This document shows, in pieces, positions 23,899-34,488 of a DNA stretch of 64,000 bases (positions within the stretch are counted from its first letter, which is position 1; each line of letters begins with the position of its first letter). The notes under the pieces are model-generated. The model searched no databases and was not told the DNA's origin. It saw nothing but the letters and a program-made list of their open reading frames with translations. The stretch covers positions 124,001-188,000 of the forward strand of contig MU385887.1 of the NCBI GenBank assembly GCA_022497145.1, given 5' to 3'. A program made the translations under genes and the position numbers. The DNA comes from Rostrohypoxylon terebratum (taxonomy: Eukaryota; Ascomycota; Sordariomycetes; Xylariales; Hypoxylaceae).

Positions 23899-26561
23899 TC
23901 AACGTCGTTCAGGTTCACTAGCCATATTGTGGAGGCTGATATCATCCCGAATAGGTGAGATAGCCCCATTTCTCTTGAGCGACGGGGAATGTTCATCCCC
24001 ATGTGCTGTGAGATGTGAAGCCGAACCATTCGTGCCGGTTTGGCTGCCACCAACAATCATTGTTGCGCCACTGCTGGCAATTGGTGCATGCGTGGCATGT
24101 TTCCTCTTCGTGCCGCGCATTTCATTCAAATGTTCGAAGTAGCCTTCGGGTACCGGCGTGACGTATTTACCGCAGAAGACACCGACCTCAAATTCAGTGG
24201 GACCGTTTGGCGGTGCAAGTTCCGCGCATGCGGCCTTTAGGTCGTCGAGGTCTTGGTAGATCACTTCCTCCGCGTCAATGCCTGTAAGTCGTAATCAGTA
24301 ATCATATCCATAGAAGTATAGATGACTCAAAGCTCGAAGAGATTGGGATTGATATTTAGACTCCTTAACTTACTCTTGGCGATGGCAAAACGGTCTTTGC
24401 CGGAAGCAATCAATTCTGTCGGGCTAGCCAGATCAACTGTAAAACCTCGTTAGTAAATCATCCAATTGAGAGCCTGGAAGGAAATGACAAATCACTTACT
24501 GCCGTAGATGTGTGGCGCTGTGATAGGCGGGGCGCAGCTTGCGAAAATGACTTTCCGTGCGCCGGCTTCCCGCGCCATGGCCACAATCTCCTTGCTTGTT
24601 GTACCACGCACGATAGAGTCATCAACAAGCAAGACACATCTACCTTCGAATTCAGTCTGAATAGCGCTAAGCTTTCGCCTTACGCCCTTCTGCCGAGCTC
24701 CTTGTTGAGGCATACTAGGGATCTCTAATTAGTCATTGCCATTGATAAGCATAAAGGTTGACAAACATGAAGGTCCTGAAAACGTATCTGTTCTTGACAA
24801 AACCCTGGCAGAATTTCAATCCCAGCCGCTCAGAAACGCTTGCGGCAGACGTGTTTGAAGTCTCAGGAATAGGGATAACAGCATCGATATCCTTGATTCC
24901 CTCGTCTCCAAGAAGTTCTCGTATCTTATCAGCCAGCTTGTAGCCCATGAGTTGCCGAGAAGCGTGTACACTGATCCCATCCATGACTATATAAATGAGG
25001 TTAGCAGATGTTTGGTTCAGCAATGACCGGTATTATCCTATACTAACCAGTATCGGGTCGTGCAAAGTAAACATATTCGAATATGTCCGGCGAGTAAGTT
25101 TTCGGAGTTTGGACTTGGTGGAAGACAGGTGCTCGGCCTTTTTGGATAAATACAGCTTGGCCAGGTAGGATATCCCGGATGTTGCTGAATCCAAGTTGTC
25201 GCAAAGCAATAGACTCAGATGCTAGCATGTAGTCTTTTGCGCCGGGAAGAGTATCTGATTTTCGCTCGCCGAGGACTAAAGGCCTGATACCGTAAGAGTC
25301 CCTGAAGCCCAGAACTCCAAAACCGGCGATCATCGCGGTACAAGCCCAACCACCCTAACTCATATGTTAGCGATCGTTACATCTCCACTCTAGTAGATAT
25401 GACCAACCGAACACCGCTCATACATTCGTTCTAAAGAATCTAGGGCTTGTTAGTATTCAATGCGATAATGACACGGTAGATGAGTGCGAAAAAAAATGAA
25501 CGAGGGATATGAGGATCTAAGGCTGGGGAAGCTTACTGAAAATATCGTCTGTGTTAACTCTAGCCTTTCCAGTCTCGTTCAGCTCATTCGCAAAGACATT
25601 AAGCATGCTACGTATTTATTAGTAAAGATGGATTTTACCTTTAGTTACTGTGATGTTGAAGGTGAGTGTAGACTTACAGTTCACTATCGCTGTCGGTGTT
25701 GATATGCCTGTGAGCGACAGTATCAAGATATCGACGCAATTCAGGAGCGTTGATAAGATTGCCATTGTGGGCCAACTATAACATTGTCTCAATAAGCCTT
25801 TTCTTGGGTTTCGAATTATACTTCATTCATAACAATTTGATGAAGAGACTTACACATATTCCATAAGGACTGTTAACGTATAATCTGTTTCATGTTAATA
25901 TTTTTATAGAACACTTATGTCTACGGACTTGGGGAGGATCTCCTATAAAAGGGGGCAGTGCTTAAACATACTGTAGATATGTTAGCTTCCATGAACCATT
26001 GTATGCATGAGATGAATGAGAGATATTGACTTACCGGTTGAGACTCGGCATTTGATGATGTGCCTGCAGTCGGGTAACGTAGGTCTAAAACATGAAACGT
26101 TAGATTCAATTTTAGGAAGCGAAAAAGAAGTTTTGCTGGCGCATTCCGTGTCCGAATATCTAAACGGGTAAGAGTGGCGAGAAAAGGGGGAAAGGAGACG
26201 TACGCCCAATACCCATTGAGCCGGGTAGGTCTTGGATTCTCATGCCATCAGCAAACACCTTGGCAGCCATTCCGTTGCCCTAACATCGAAGTTAGAAACT
26301 AGGTCCTGATGAGAAAAAAATCATTATATCGTCTTACTTTGCATTGGTAAATGCGACCACCAGCGGCGCAAGTTGCGATACCACAAGCTAATGAGTGTCA
26401 GCTTATTTCTTATTGATAACATTTTGTAATGAGAGCTTCTGACCATCTTGCCCTCTGTGTTGGAGGAAATATAGAGCCTCGTGAAGCGCGACGGCAGCTT
26501 TACACGGATGCTCAGGGTCATCCCCAACATGACCCAAGATCAAGCCAATGACACCACACAT
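23899..26561 (-). CDS. ADE4: Amidophosphoribosyltransferase (purine biosynthesis, first step)
   Basis: Thirteen exons (from the start): 26444-26561, 26338-26387, 26204-26279, 26036-26084, 25854-25884, 25678-25775, 25537-25607, 25408-25439, 25048-25354, 24767-24986, 24500-24714, 24374-24436, 23899-24281; 1713 nt, 570 aa. The cytosolic enzyme converts PRPP and glutamine to phosphoribosylamine, the committed step of purine synthesis. The N-terminal glutaminase domain starts MCGVIG, so Cys-2 is the processed nucleophile, with HLRYPTAGTSSN and AHNGNL following. The PRTase domain carries the PRPP loop VLLVDDSIVRGTT and the RTFIMPQQGARQKGVRRKL stretch. The region between exons 4 and 5 holds a nested twin intron, annotated separately; no conventional single intron there keeps the frame. 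The exon number is very high for a fungal ADE4. Confidence 0.95.
25885..26035 (-). other. Stwintron (nested spliceosomal twin intron, donor split after G1) in ADE4
   Basis: An internal intron at 25971-26034 (64 nt; donor GTAAGT, branch GCTAAC, acceptor CTACAG) lies between the first and second nucleotide of the donor of an external intron. After its removal, G26035 joins TATGTT to make the external donor GTATGT; the external intron (87 nt) ends at 25885 with branch ATTAAC and acceptor AACAG. Exon CC joins A to give SQPLYVNSPYGI, the conserved glutaminase sequence. If the interval 25885-26034 were removed as one intron, the reading would hit TAA three codons later. This is the [D1,2] stwintron type known from filamentous ascomycetes. 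Confidence 0.88.
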
Positions 26562-28349
26562 GGTCGTTCGGCGAATAGAATGATAGGATCTAGTAACACC
26601 TTGTTAGCAAAAATGAAGCTAGCAAAACAAGTCCCGCTATCTCACAGACAACAGCACAACAGCAACCGGATGAAATGGAAATAGCCAACTTCAGACTTAT
26701 ACACGAAGCTACTCTAAGGCCAATGAATTGGCAGGCAGTGGTCGCTACCCCGGTGCTGTTACGCTGTTTTCTGAGGGATAATAATGCAGATTGATAGGGA
26801 GATATTGTTCAGAGTGAATTTTCCGCAGCATATAGCTAGGCAGTCGAACATTTATAAAGAAAGAACTCATCATAACAATATTTACGGCTATCCTCAGGGA
26901 TGACGGTCTGGTGAGCCAATTGCTTCCAACGCCAATTTCCATTATCCCATGGCCAAGCGTATATGCAGGATCTAGGACCGGAATATGCGAAGGATCAACT
27001 TATACCAAGACCTAACTGCTCGGAAGGCAACAGCCCCCATCGTCCCTGATATGCGCCAAAGTCCTACGAGAACGAAAACCTATTCCAACGTACCTTCTCT
27101 ATCGATCTCGATTCCGTGGGGTGAAGATGCAAGCTGGATCAGATCGAGTCGAGCCGGGTGAGATCACTTCGAGTGAATCGCGGGGAACCTGGAGGGAAGT
27201 AATGGCGAAACGGACAAGACGGGAAAGAGTTGCTTGTGTCTTTGCGCGATTACTGGGGAGGCGGAGGCGGGCAGGGTTGACAGGGTGGATAGGCGCGGGA
27301 TGGAACTCAAAGGAGTTGGATTGGAAGTATAATTTCAGAGTTATGACGATATCAAGATTCAAGGATCAGGCTGGACAAATCGATTATACAAATCTTTGCC
27401 TTCAGGTGGGAGCGCAGGAGCGGCTGCGCTACAAGAAACGCGCGCAATCGGCATCATGGTTAAATTTACTAATTTTTTTTTCTTGTCCCATCTGAGAGAA
27501 TTCAGAAATATTTGCGACTAACGTTGGAGTAAAAAAGTGGAGGGACACTTGGCGCCTCGTCGTGATTGGATCACACGGTCGAGAGTTTTATCCGAACTTA
27601 AAAAAATCATCACAACTTTGCACCCGGGGTTCTGGGATTTGGGACCACCGGTTCTGGTCGGATGGAACGAATCGGCGTTGCCAATTGCCGCAGCCACAGT
27701 AGCATCGCTGCGCTACCGTGCTGAAGCAGCTAAGGAAGGAACGAAGGCATTGGGAGATTCAAAAGATCCAAAAGATCCGGTGGAGCACGTGGCAGGTGGC
27801 AGGTCACCCTTGACAGAGACAATGGAGTTGATAGGACGAAGCCGAACAATCCAATATCTATTATCGATAAAAGCTTATGGTGGCGGGAAGGTGGGGTCAT
27901 TCTCAGTCCATGTGCATAAGGTACGTACCTCTCTGAATAAGCATGAGCTAATAGATGGTAAGCAATTTCCAACCAAGAAAAAGACTGAATTCTACGAACA
28001 AATTTCCATATTAGAAAGAGCGGCGGAGTTCATGACGAGCTTCAATTGCCATACTTGATTCCATCATGTCTCTAATGTCTAATGTAGGCGCTAATCCTAT
28101 TCTATTAAAGCTAGGTAAGTCTTTATAACTGTTGTCAAATGCTTCGTAATTGAAACATTAGAAAGGTTTTGTATTCTCTCGTCAATTCTCGAATCTCGAA
28201 TCCGAGTCCAAATGGTATATTTGAACTACAATTTTCTATCTTCGATTCTCATCTGCTCACTTCTGGTTATAATCTGCAACTTCAACACAATCCAGCAAGG
28301 TTTATCCAAATTTGAACGCTATCTCTACATGAACACTATCAAAACCGCC
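26562..28349. other. Divergent intergenic region between ADE4 and pirin genes
   Basis: About 1.8 kb that must hold both promoters. A 173-codon stop-free frame at 27537-28058 (+) begins with GTG and has no recognisable motif, so it is not called. I find no RNA gene. Confidence 0.55.
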
Positions 28350-29204
28350 ATGTCGAAAACGCTCTCCCACGCTAAAATCACGCCCCATCGCTCGGCTGCT
28401 CGCGGGCATTCGGATCATGGGTGGCTCAACACTTATCACAGCTTCTCGTTCGCTGACTGGTACGACCCGAGGTTCTCGCACTTCGGGTCGCTGAGGGTTT
28501 TGAACGAAGACCGAGTTAAGCCGAACTCGGGCTTTCCAACACACCCTCATCGGGATTTTGAGATATTTAGCTACATCCTGTCCGGCGAGCTGACCCACAG
28601 AGATAGCATGTTAAGGAAGGGCGCTGAGGGGGGGCAGTCGGATAAGTTTTTCCGCATGCGTCGAGGGGATGTTCAGTTCACCACGGGAGGGACGGGTATC
28701 GCACACTCTGAGCAGAATGAGCATTCGAAAGAGACAGTTCATTTTCTTCAAATTTGGGCCATTCCTTGGAAGCGTGGGCTCACTCCTAGGTATCATACCC
28801 GTCATTTCAGCGACGAGGAGAAGCGCAAGGGTTTTATTCCGATATTGAGCCCGCTCAAGGGTGGTCTAGAAGCTACTTTTGAGCAGGAAAAAGTCGCCGA
28901 ACCGACAATTGAGGGTACCATACCGATTCATGCCGATTTTGTGATGGGCGCTGGCTTGATTGCGCCACAGGAAAAATTCGATTGGCTTGTCGGTGCCAAC
29001 GCAACGGAAAACATCAAGAGAAAGGTGTACGTCCACATCCCAATGACCAAAAAAGGGAAAGCCAAGGTCCGTCTAGATGGCCGAGATGAGATTCTAGAAG
29101 AGGGCGATGGTGCTTTTGTTGACGGGGTTAATGCTGGGGATAAGTTGACGGTCGAAAGTGTCGGCGAAGTTGAAGCTGAGGTCGTGGTACTTGATACAGC
29201 GTGA
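28350..29204 (+). CDS. Pirin family protein (cupin)
   Basis: A single exon. I choose ATG 28350 (MSKTLSHAKITPHRSAARGH, purine at -3); the frame also has ATG at 28329 and 28212, the latter adding a hydrophobic N-terminus that may be a leader. From 28350 the protein has 284 aa, normal for pirins. Pirins are iron-binding bicupins, reported as transcription cofactors and quercetinases. The N-terminal cupin shows the metal ligands His-x-His in PTHPHRDFEIFSYILSGEL and His-x-Glu in GTGIAHSEQNEH; the pirin hallmark DPRFSHFGSLRVLNEDRV is present, and the C-terminal cupin follows (FDWLVGANATENIKRKVYVH). Cytosolic or nuclear. Fold assignment is certain, biological role is not. Confidence 0.92.
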   Translation: MSKTLSHAKITPHRSAARGHSDHGWLNTYHSFSFADWYDPRFSHFGSLRVLNEDRVKPNSGFPTHPHRDFEIFSYILSGELTHRDSMLRKGAEGGQSDKFFRMRRGDVQFTTGGTGIAHSEQNEHSKETVHFLQIWAIPWKRGLTPRYHTRHFSDEEKRKGFIPILSPLKGGLEATFEQEKVAEPTIEGTIPIHADFVMGAGLIAPQEKFDWLVGANATENIKRKVYVHIPMTKKGKAKVRLDGRDEILEEGDGAFVDGVNAGDKLTVESVGEVEAEVVVLDTA

Positions 29205-30170
29205 ATTGTACCTACTATATTAAACATATAGCATTGATGCATTTATATTTCTAGAACCGATACCAAAATGATAACACATTTTCAATAACTTTCTTCGGTT
29301 ATTCCTCTAGTCATTGAATGCGATATTGTCTCCTAAGGTCTTCAGGGCTTATGTCTTCAGCAATGTTAACAGCAATTCTTTCATCCTTGAATCTCCGAGA
29401 AGTCCAAAATAGCACCCCTTGAACAAGAGCAGAATCGGGTTAGCAATTTTCTCTGTTGCGACGATGGAGTTGAAGAGGTTGAAGAGAGCATAGAGAGGAG
29501 AAATCCCAGAAATATCTTTTCGGGTCTTGATACGATGATGTTGGAGAATGAATGAAGCTCTACCTACTCACGAACACGAGAACACTGTAGCATTGCTAAA
29601 TATGGGCTTCTATATCGGGCATCTTAAAAAGGGCCTTGGGTAGAATTGAGACGAAAGATACTTACATCGAGACAGTTGCGATTAATGAATCTATGATGAA
29701 CCCCATTTCAAGACTTTTAACACAATTACTGAGATGATGGTGGTAGAATTTTGGAATAGCGTCAGTTGTGGAGTTCATAGAGTTGGCGTGGTTACCCAGC
29801 AACCCGCTGTGCCTCAAAGAGATGACATGGCCATAGTATATAGAAGGGAGTCTATCTACTTTCAACTTGTAGTCTAGTCGTCTACTTCTATTCTATCTTA
29901 TTATGTTCCCCACGAAGCTTCGTCATATGGAGGCCTAAGAGTTTCCTATTAGAACATAGGTGCCGCATTGCTGCCAAAACGCAACCCCCAGGTACAGAGC
30001 TGACGGATTGATATTTTTTTTAAATACCTAGTATAAATCATCGCTCAGTATACCGAAATTCTGCAAGGCAATGTCTGGAATATGGAACTTCATTTTGGGG
30101 GAATCTGTATCACCTCATAGCCACCTTCGATACTAATGTGGCCGTTCTCAAGTACCTTTCGAGGAATAGC
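29205..30170. other. Intergenic region
   Basis: About 970 bp between the pirin gene and the decayed oxidoreductase. AT-rich, with no supported gene. Confidence 0.55.
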
Positions 30171-31420
30171 ATGGCAGATGTTGCCGGTCGAGAATATGAT
30201 TATGTCATTGTGGGAGGAAGCACCGCGGGTTGCGTTCTTGCATCACGCCTCAGCGAGAGTAACGACGTGCGAGTACTGCTAATTGAGAAGGGACTGGTGC
30301 AAGACACGTGATAGAGTCCAGTTCCCCTTTTATCGTCTGTCACAGAGGGACCATATACGCTCTCGCATGATGCTGGAGGCCACGAGGGGAATAGATAGAT
30401 ATAAAGAAACGCCACTGTATGCTGTCGGAGCTCTTGGAGGGTGTTCGTGCACCAGCGGCATGGCCTATACCGAGGGCGTCCCCGCTCATGATAATCGATG
30501 GGCTGGACTGGGCCATACTTCGCTAAGGTCAGATCTATATACGCCCACATGCTCCATCATTCGTCTCTACGATTACCTTGATGAGTCAGCCGCGGCGCCC
30601 GGTCTATCTACTGTCAATGACCTAGACAGTGATGGGCACTAAGCATTGCAAGCCGTCTAGGGAGGTATGCCCGGAAAACGAGGTGTTGGCGCTCACACAA
30701 AGGACCACCACGCTGGAATTACCTTCTATTAACCAAACAATCCACCTATTAGAGAGGGACTCCCTGCAAGCCATCATGCATGTCTTATCATATCTCATCG
30801 CTGGCACGGGGTGGCTTAAGTCCGGCGCCTCTCAAAGCGCTATATTCTTGAACACGTCTTTTTTAGACACCAATGAATTCGCCATGCGACCTGGTGGCGC
30901 TCCTACCGGTACAGTGAAACCCGAGGAACGCCCAGATGCTGAGATATTGATAGAATGTTCCTGTATGCTCGGCGCCAAAAGCGCACTCGGGAAAGCCCCT
31001 AGGGCCTAGGTCAGTTAGGTCTTTTCTCTGCACACATGCTTGACCCGCCCCTCGTCCACAGGCGCGATCGAAATTCGCTCGCCAGACCCATGATAATCCT
31101 GGAATTAGGTCGAATGCATTATCAAATACCAAGGACCTAGAGGTTGCACGCAAAGCGGTACGGTTCATATTGCATCTAGTAGAATATTTCACGAAGAAAT
31201 CTTATGGAAAATGTCGGGTCGTCCTTCCGCCTAGAATACCTATTCATGTCGCATGGCTGAAGAGAAGGCTGGCGGTGTGGTCGACGATGAGCTGAAAGTT
31301 TACGGGTTTGACAATTTGAGGATCGGGAACCCAAGTGTTTTCCCCGAGATCCCATCAACTCATATTAAGGCTTCAGTACCTTCCAATGTGGATATTTGTT
31401 TGCTGAGCGAGGCGCAGTAG
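30171..31420 (+). pseudogene. Decayed GMC (glucose-methanol-choline) oxidoreductase
   Basis: ATG 30171 opens a typical GMC N-terminus with the FAD-binding signature (YDYVIVGGSTAGCVLASRLS) but stops at TGA 30309-30311 after 46 codons. Family similarity resumes in another frame at about 30415-30515 (LGGCSCTSGMAYTEGVPAHD, the GMC signature-1 region), again at about 30790-30880 (LIAGTGWLKSGASQSAIFLN) and finally at about 31270-31380 with the conserved end (GGVVDDELKVYGFDNLRIGN, then FPEIPSTHIKAS). The span of about 1.25 kb is shorter than an intact gene of roughly 1.7-1.9 kb, so segments are missing as well as frame-broken. An intact copy would be a secreted or cytosolic FAD-dependent alcohol or sugar oxidase. 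No intron scheme I tried restores one frame. Confidence 0.85.
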
Positions 31421-32413
31421 AGTATTGGATCCATTTAGATGATGATGAATCTAGGGCGTATAACGCTGTGACTCCCTGTAATTATAGTGAGCTAAGCCTA
31501 CAGTGCACACTAGTGTACTTTCCACCACTTTCTTATTTGGCTACAATTTCAGTGGGAAAAATTTAAGCACTACGTACCTGCTGTAATTGTAGCGGCATCT
31601 GCCTATATCTACAGGAACCCCCTTTCCTGGAAGCGGGGGTTGTCGTCATATGGAATGGAATTGGCGGTTTCATGGCCTTGGCTTTAATTACCTACCTAGG
31701 ACCTAGGACCTAGGTCCTAGGTAGGTAGACATCAGATTGATGTAGGTAATATGTACAATACCTAATCAACGGAGCGTGGCAAAACGTTAAAATATGCGTG
31801 CAGTGTGAAGGTCGCCGGCACGTTCCAGCCTATTAGGACCAGGTAATCGAGAGCTTCGATCACCAATAGCGGATTTAAATCCTTCCCGATGCTGTGTCAC
31901 TGAGAATATTTCAATTTAGTTGGTCAGCTCATTCCTGTAACGACCCGACAGCGCTCGGCGGAAAGATCTTCATAAGTAGATCAGCCAGCCACATTAAGCT
32001 GAGATTTTACAAGAGCCAGCCAATTCTATGGAATCATGACAAGGGGCGAGGAAACGTAGCGTGTGACATCACATCACATCGCATCACATACCAAGTTGAT
32101 CATTGATCATGGAGATGTGGCACGAAGTAGTACTAGTATGTGTGGAATACAGATTGATTGTGACATCGAAACATGGCTCGAGGATAACCTTGCAGCCTTA
32201 TCCATGGATAGCTCCCTTAAGCTAACTACCTATACAGCATACGGGCAGCCGCTGCTGCAACCATATAATTATGGGACTTTGACCAAATCGGGAGTTATCT
32301 TGTTTATAGATCCACTTATATTGAGGGTCTCACGGTCCACTATAATCCCCGTTTCCCCTCGTTTTTGGTGTTTAAAACTTTAGGTAGAGCCTCACGGCAA
32401 CTCGGATCCACCA
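31421..32413. other. Intergenic region with CCTAGG palindromes
   Basis: About 990 bp between the pseudogene and the 3' end of the F-box gene. A dense CCTAGG/TAGGTAGG palindromic cluster lies at 31693-31729. No gene is supported. Confidence 0.55.
31693..31729. repeat. CCTAGG/ACCTAGG palindromic cluster
   Basis: Successive ACCTAGG and CCTAGGT words make a near-perfect inverted repeat centred near 31712, ending in TAGGTAGGTAG. The same words recur in many intergenic stretches of this window. Confidence 0.8.
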
Positions 32414-33982
32414 TTAGTACAAGAAGGGCAAGAGACTAACGATCGCGTATTTCCCATGTAACTCCTTCCCAATCTTTCGAAACTGATCCAGCAGATGCTT
32501 CTCGGGCTTCCAATCCTTCACGTGGAAGAAAACACGCGCCGTCGACAGGTCCATGTTTGGCTCATCCGTGTAGCTTTCGTAATCGTTTGAGTAACCGGGT
32601 GCATCGTACTGCACAAACCACTCTCCCTCGTCCACAGGCATATTTGTAGTTAGCTGCGCAGACTGGACCGACGGCATGGTTGCCAGACGGCGCGCGAACG
32701 CTTCTAATAGCGGGACCATGACCTCTTCGTTTGGCACCTTCCGGAAGAAATATTCCTCATCTTCGGCTCCTTCCTCCGGCTCTATTGTCGTAGACGCCTC
32801 CAGCGCCACCGCGTGCGGCTCATCGACCGGATTGCCATAGCCGGGCGGATTATACCCCTGGTCGCTAGCCGGTAGGGGTTCGTCGCTGGCGGGCTTATTG
32901 TATGGGTCGTTTGCCGCGCCTTTGAAGTACCATTTTCCAGAGGGGCTGGCGAGGTCGAATTCAATGGTCATGTCCGTGATTCGTGGCCAAGTTAGATGAG
33001 AGTCCTCGGATTTAGTGGGCCAGAAGAAAGATGGGTCAATTGGACCATTGTAAGAAAGCTTCTCTAAACTGCTTCTCGAAATGACGTTATGTAACGCTGC
33101 GCATAAAGGGTCGTTCGGAAGCGAGCCTATGAGGTTTGGGAGGCGTTGGTGATGGTAATAAAAGGGAGGACTGATCCCGAGACTCAACCTCTTTGTTTCT
33201 GGAGCGAACTTGAACGTTTCGAGTGAGCTGACAAAGTTATTGCGGAGTTGCTTTCTAAGAAGGACGAACGGGCCGGGTTCAGTGTAATTCCAAGAGATCC
33301 TCGGAAGAGATGGAAATTTAGCGGTGAGTGCGATTATGCTGGCTGGGTCAAAAACACGATGGGTTGATGACAAGTTAAGATAATGAACAAATGGAATCTG
33401 TACTTGGAGCTTGTCTAGGTCTTCGAGATGGATGTAGGAGTACCGATACCGACGTGTGAACAGATCCTTACGAGTTCCCACGTAAACGGCATTGCGATCC
33501 TGGTCGAGTTTGTCTTCCTCACGGTACGGCATATCCATTGGAGAGTAGATTTCAATGCTCAGTTCGTCGATATTCAAGTCTGATGGCCATGCTGCGAGTT
33601 CACGGAGTAGATCAGAAATTGCTCTACTGGCAGTTTGGTTATTGGTTATCCTATCCTCGTCCGTCTCGAAGTCAGCACATTCTTCGTCCCCGTATGCTCG
33701 TAGCTCAATGCGGTAAGTAAGTTCCCTCAGCGTTTTGCGACGTTGAATTTCTTTGAACACGAGGCTGAACTGACGGAGCTCCTTGCTTTCGATGTCTATG
33801 CTTGTAAAGGTGACAGTCTCAATCGCGGCTTTCCATGAATGGGACAAGCTCGCTATTCCAGGTCGAATCAGTGCCGCCTCTTCCCCGTTTTCCCCATTTT
33901 TCGATGGGATATCGCTGGCCAAGGTCTTAGGTAGGAATGAGGCAATCTTCACCTTGATTTCCTGTGGAAGCGCGTCCATCAT
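32414..33982 (-). CDS. F-box-like protein, otherwise uncharacterised
   Basis: A single exon of 522 aa; two adjacent ATG codons (33982 and 33979) can start it. The N-terminus MDALPQEIKVKIASFLPKTL resembles an F-box helix (the LPxEI..xI..xL pattern), and the following segment ASLSHSWKAAIETVTFTSID fits the second half of an F-box, followed by leucine-rich, repeat-like stretches (LRELAAWPSDLNIDELSIEI, IPFVHYLNLSST). F-box proteins recruit substrates to SCF ubiquitin ligases through Skp1. The C-terminal third has an acidic Pro-rich loop (EPEEGAEDEEYFF) and a closing domain (WKPEKHLLDQFRKIGKELHG). Many fungal paralogues of this layout exist and their targets are unknown. The F-box call is by pattern only. 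Confidence 0.8.
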   Translation of the reverse strand: MMDALPQEIKVKIASFLPKTLASDIPSKNGENGEEAALIRPGIASLSHSWKAAIETVTFTSIDIESKELRQFSLVFKEIQRRKTLRELTYRIELRAYGDEECADFETDEDRITNNQTASRAISDLLRELAAWPSDLNIDELSIEIYSPMDMPYREEDKLDQDRNAVYVGTRKDLFTRRYRYSYIHLEDLDKLQVQIPFVHYLNLSSTHRVFDPASIIALTAKFPSLPRISWNYTEPGPFVLLRKQLRNNFVSSLETFKFAPETKRLSLGISPPFYYHHQRLPNLIGSLPNDPLCAALHNVISRSSLEKLSYNGPIDPSFFWPTKSEDSHLTWPRITDMTIEFDLASPSGKWYFKGAANDPYNKPASDEPLPASDQGYNPPGYGNPVDEPHAVALEASTTIEPEEGAEDEEYFFRKVPNEEVMVPLLEAFARRLATMPSVQSAQLTTNMPVDEGEWFVQYDAPGYSNDYESYTDEPNMDLSTARVFFHVKDWKPEKHLLDQFRKIGKELHGKYAIVSLLPFLY

Positions 33983-34488
33983 TCCACACCTCGCAGATAC
34001 CTAGGTCCTAGGTAAGCGAATGCTTGCAAAGTCGGAGTGGTTAAGTTCCCAGGTTGTGCATGAGGCGTTTAGGGCACCTACATGTACATAATTAGGCGGA
34101 AACAGAAAAAAGCAATGAATTGTCGGGATGTGAACTTGATTAAAAACACCCGCCACAATTCTCAGAGGGAATTTTGATGATAGATCATTTTCATAACACA
34201 TGGTGATACAGACCAATATATGCATAGTACTAAGTAGGTACAATGGATACATAGTTTGAAGTACCTAGTACCTTTGTAGTAGTGTACACTGTATGCAGGT
34301 GCTATCCATATATGCACAGTGCGTGGATTACTATGTGATAGTGCGACCTTATTAGGTTAGTACTAGATTATCCAATATCCCCACCCGCGCTTACGTCAGC
34401 GAGTCTGTGTCCAAAAGGGACCAGGGTTCAGATTTGCTTTTCTCAAGAATTGCACTTCATCTTGCACTTTCTCGCTTCATTCTAATCA
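33983..34488. other. Intergenic region
   Basis: About 500 bp between the F-box gene promoter and the 3' end of the LysM gene. It starts with an ACCTAGGTCCTAGGTAAG palindromic word (34000-34017). No gene seen. Confidence 0.55.

Noticed and set aside
23756..24142. 128-codon plus-strand frame
   Set aside because: Antisense of the last ADE4 exon and its 3' flank.
25885..26034. One conventional intron between ADE4 exons 4 and 5
   Set aside because: The join CCG|ATT ATA CGT TAA stops at once; the nested model restores the conserved peptide.
25971..26034. A 14-nt micro-exon in the same ADE4 interval
   Set aside because: It keeps frame but inserts five residues into a conserved motif and needs an acceptor without a branch site.
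27537..28058. 173-codon plus-strand frame
   Set aside because: Begins with GTG and lies in the divergent promoter region; no motif.
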